A stretch of 5,764 nucleotides of DNA from Candidatus Sumerlaeota bacterium (GTDB lineage Bacteria > Sumerlaeota > Sumerlaeia > JADFCT01), in assembly GCA_026398575.1 (NCBI GenBank), contig JAPLSP010000545.1, positions 1-5,764 of the forward strand, read 5' to 3'. Numbering within the stretch: position 1 is the first letter of the stretch; each line of letters begins with the position of its first letter. Of the stretch, positions 5,594-5,764 are shown piece by piece. A program made the position numbers and the translations under genes. Below the pieces are notes generated by a model that was not told the origin of the DNA, did not search any database, and was given only the letters and a program-made list of their open reading frames with translations.

Positions 5594-5613
5594 AACAACA
5601 ACATGTTGTCGTT
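5594..5613. repeat. 20-base near-palindrome centred on ACAACATGTTGT
   Basis: Bases 5598-5609 are a perfect 12-base palindrome. With one mismatched pair (5597/5610) the symmetry extends to 5594-5613. It lies between the pilin gene and the long inverted repeat. It may bind a dimeric regulator or be a chance palindrome in an AT-rich spacer. Confidence 0.4.
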
Positions 5614-5628
5614 CGCGAAAACTACGAA

Positions 5629-5735
5629 AAAATCTGTGTTAATCAGCCCGATCCGCCCCATCCGTGTTCTATCGCAGTCTGATTTTTTGCTATAGAACAC
5701 GGATTGGGCGGATCGGGCGGATCATCACGGATTTT
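5629..5735. repeat. Long imperfect inverted repeat, 2 x 44 bases with a 19-base spacer
   Basis: Arms 5629-5672 and 5692-5735 are reverse complements at 39 of 44 positions. The inner 27 bases (5646-5672 / 5692-5718) have a single mismatch. The spacer holds a run of six T. The arms are built from ~9-base units: the right arm holds GGGCGGATC twice in tandem (5706-5723), and read on the minus strand the units are AATCCGTG, GATCCGCCC, GATCCGCCC, AATCCGTG. It would form a very stable cruciform or RNA hairpin. It may be an interspersed genomic repeat or a strong transcript end. Nothing in it codes for protein. Confidence 0.8.
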
Positions 5736-5764
5736 CAGCAACAGGCACGGACGCCATGAACAAG

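Noticed and set aside
5756..5764. Possible start of another gene (ATGAACAAG) at the right edge
   Set aside because: Only three codons are visible and the upstream region has no clear RBS, so it cannot be supported.
1..5764. CRISPR arrays, tRNA or rRNA genes, insertion sequence transposases
   Set aside because: No regularly spaced identical repeats, no cloverleaf-like sequence with a TTCGA-type arm and acceptor stem, and no transposase-like protein were seen on either strand.

Overview
The window looks like a fragment of a genome from an anaerobic, fermentative or H2-cycling bacterium. The best taxonomic hint is a pseudopilin whose N-terminus continues as NFLEAQTRSKVARAQSDMRT. From memory, this wording is common in uncultured PVC-type and neighbouring phyla (Sumerlaeota, Hydrogenedentota, Lentisphaerae/Kiritimatiellae, Omnitrophota). 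That assignment is inference; no marker gene is present.

Layout. (1) 12-~240, minus strand: AT-richer remnant of an exported-type protein ending in part of a fibronectin type III domain. It has lost its 5' end and stops in mid-domain. (2) 229-3367, plus strand: a tight GC-rich pair encoding a NuoF/HydB-type flavoprotein (NADH/FMN/4Fe-4S) and HydA, a complete multi-cluster [FeFe] hydrogenase. The flavoprotein is missing the N-terminal region usual in the family, exactly where the FN3 remnant begins, so about 229-260 is a sharp breakpoint: a real rearrangement or an assembly chimera. (3) 3368-3668: 301 bases without a large gene. They hold a hairpin after hydA, a very good sigma70-type promoter (TTGACA-N17-TCTAAT), three small inverted-repeat elements around that promoter and its leader, and a 15-codon leader ORF that overlaps the next start. 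(4) 3669-4660: an AT-richer two-gene cassette, an NTase-fold protein followed by an XRE/Cro-type HTH protein with a helical N-terminus. It looks like a toxin-antitoxin-type or similar self-regulated accessory module. (5) 4661-4843: a 183-base gap with a strong small stem-loop and the ribosome binding site of the next gene. (6) 4844-5509: a type IV pilin/type II secretion pseudopilin-like protein. (7) 5510-5764: 255 bases without a gene. They hold a weak terminator candidate, a 20-base near-palindrome and a long (2 x 44 base) imperfect hairpin built from ~9-base ATCCG-type units.

How the genes work together: HydB and HydA should form the electron-transfer and catalytic parts of a cytoplasmic NAD(P)H-linked, possibly electron-bifurcating, hydrogenase. 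The usual NuoE/HydC partner is not in the window and would lie beyond the breakpoint. The NTase-XRE pair is functionally separate and probably mobile. The pilin-like gene is an independent unit. Hand-counted GC of single 60-base lines illustrates the mosaic: 37% at 1-60, 58% at 241-300, 67% at 301-360, 62% at 2281-2340, 37% at 3661-3720.
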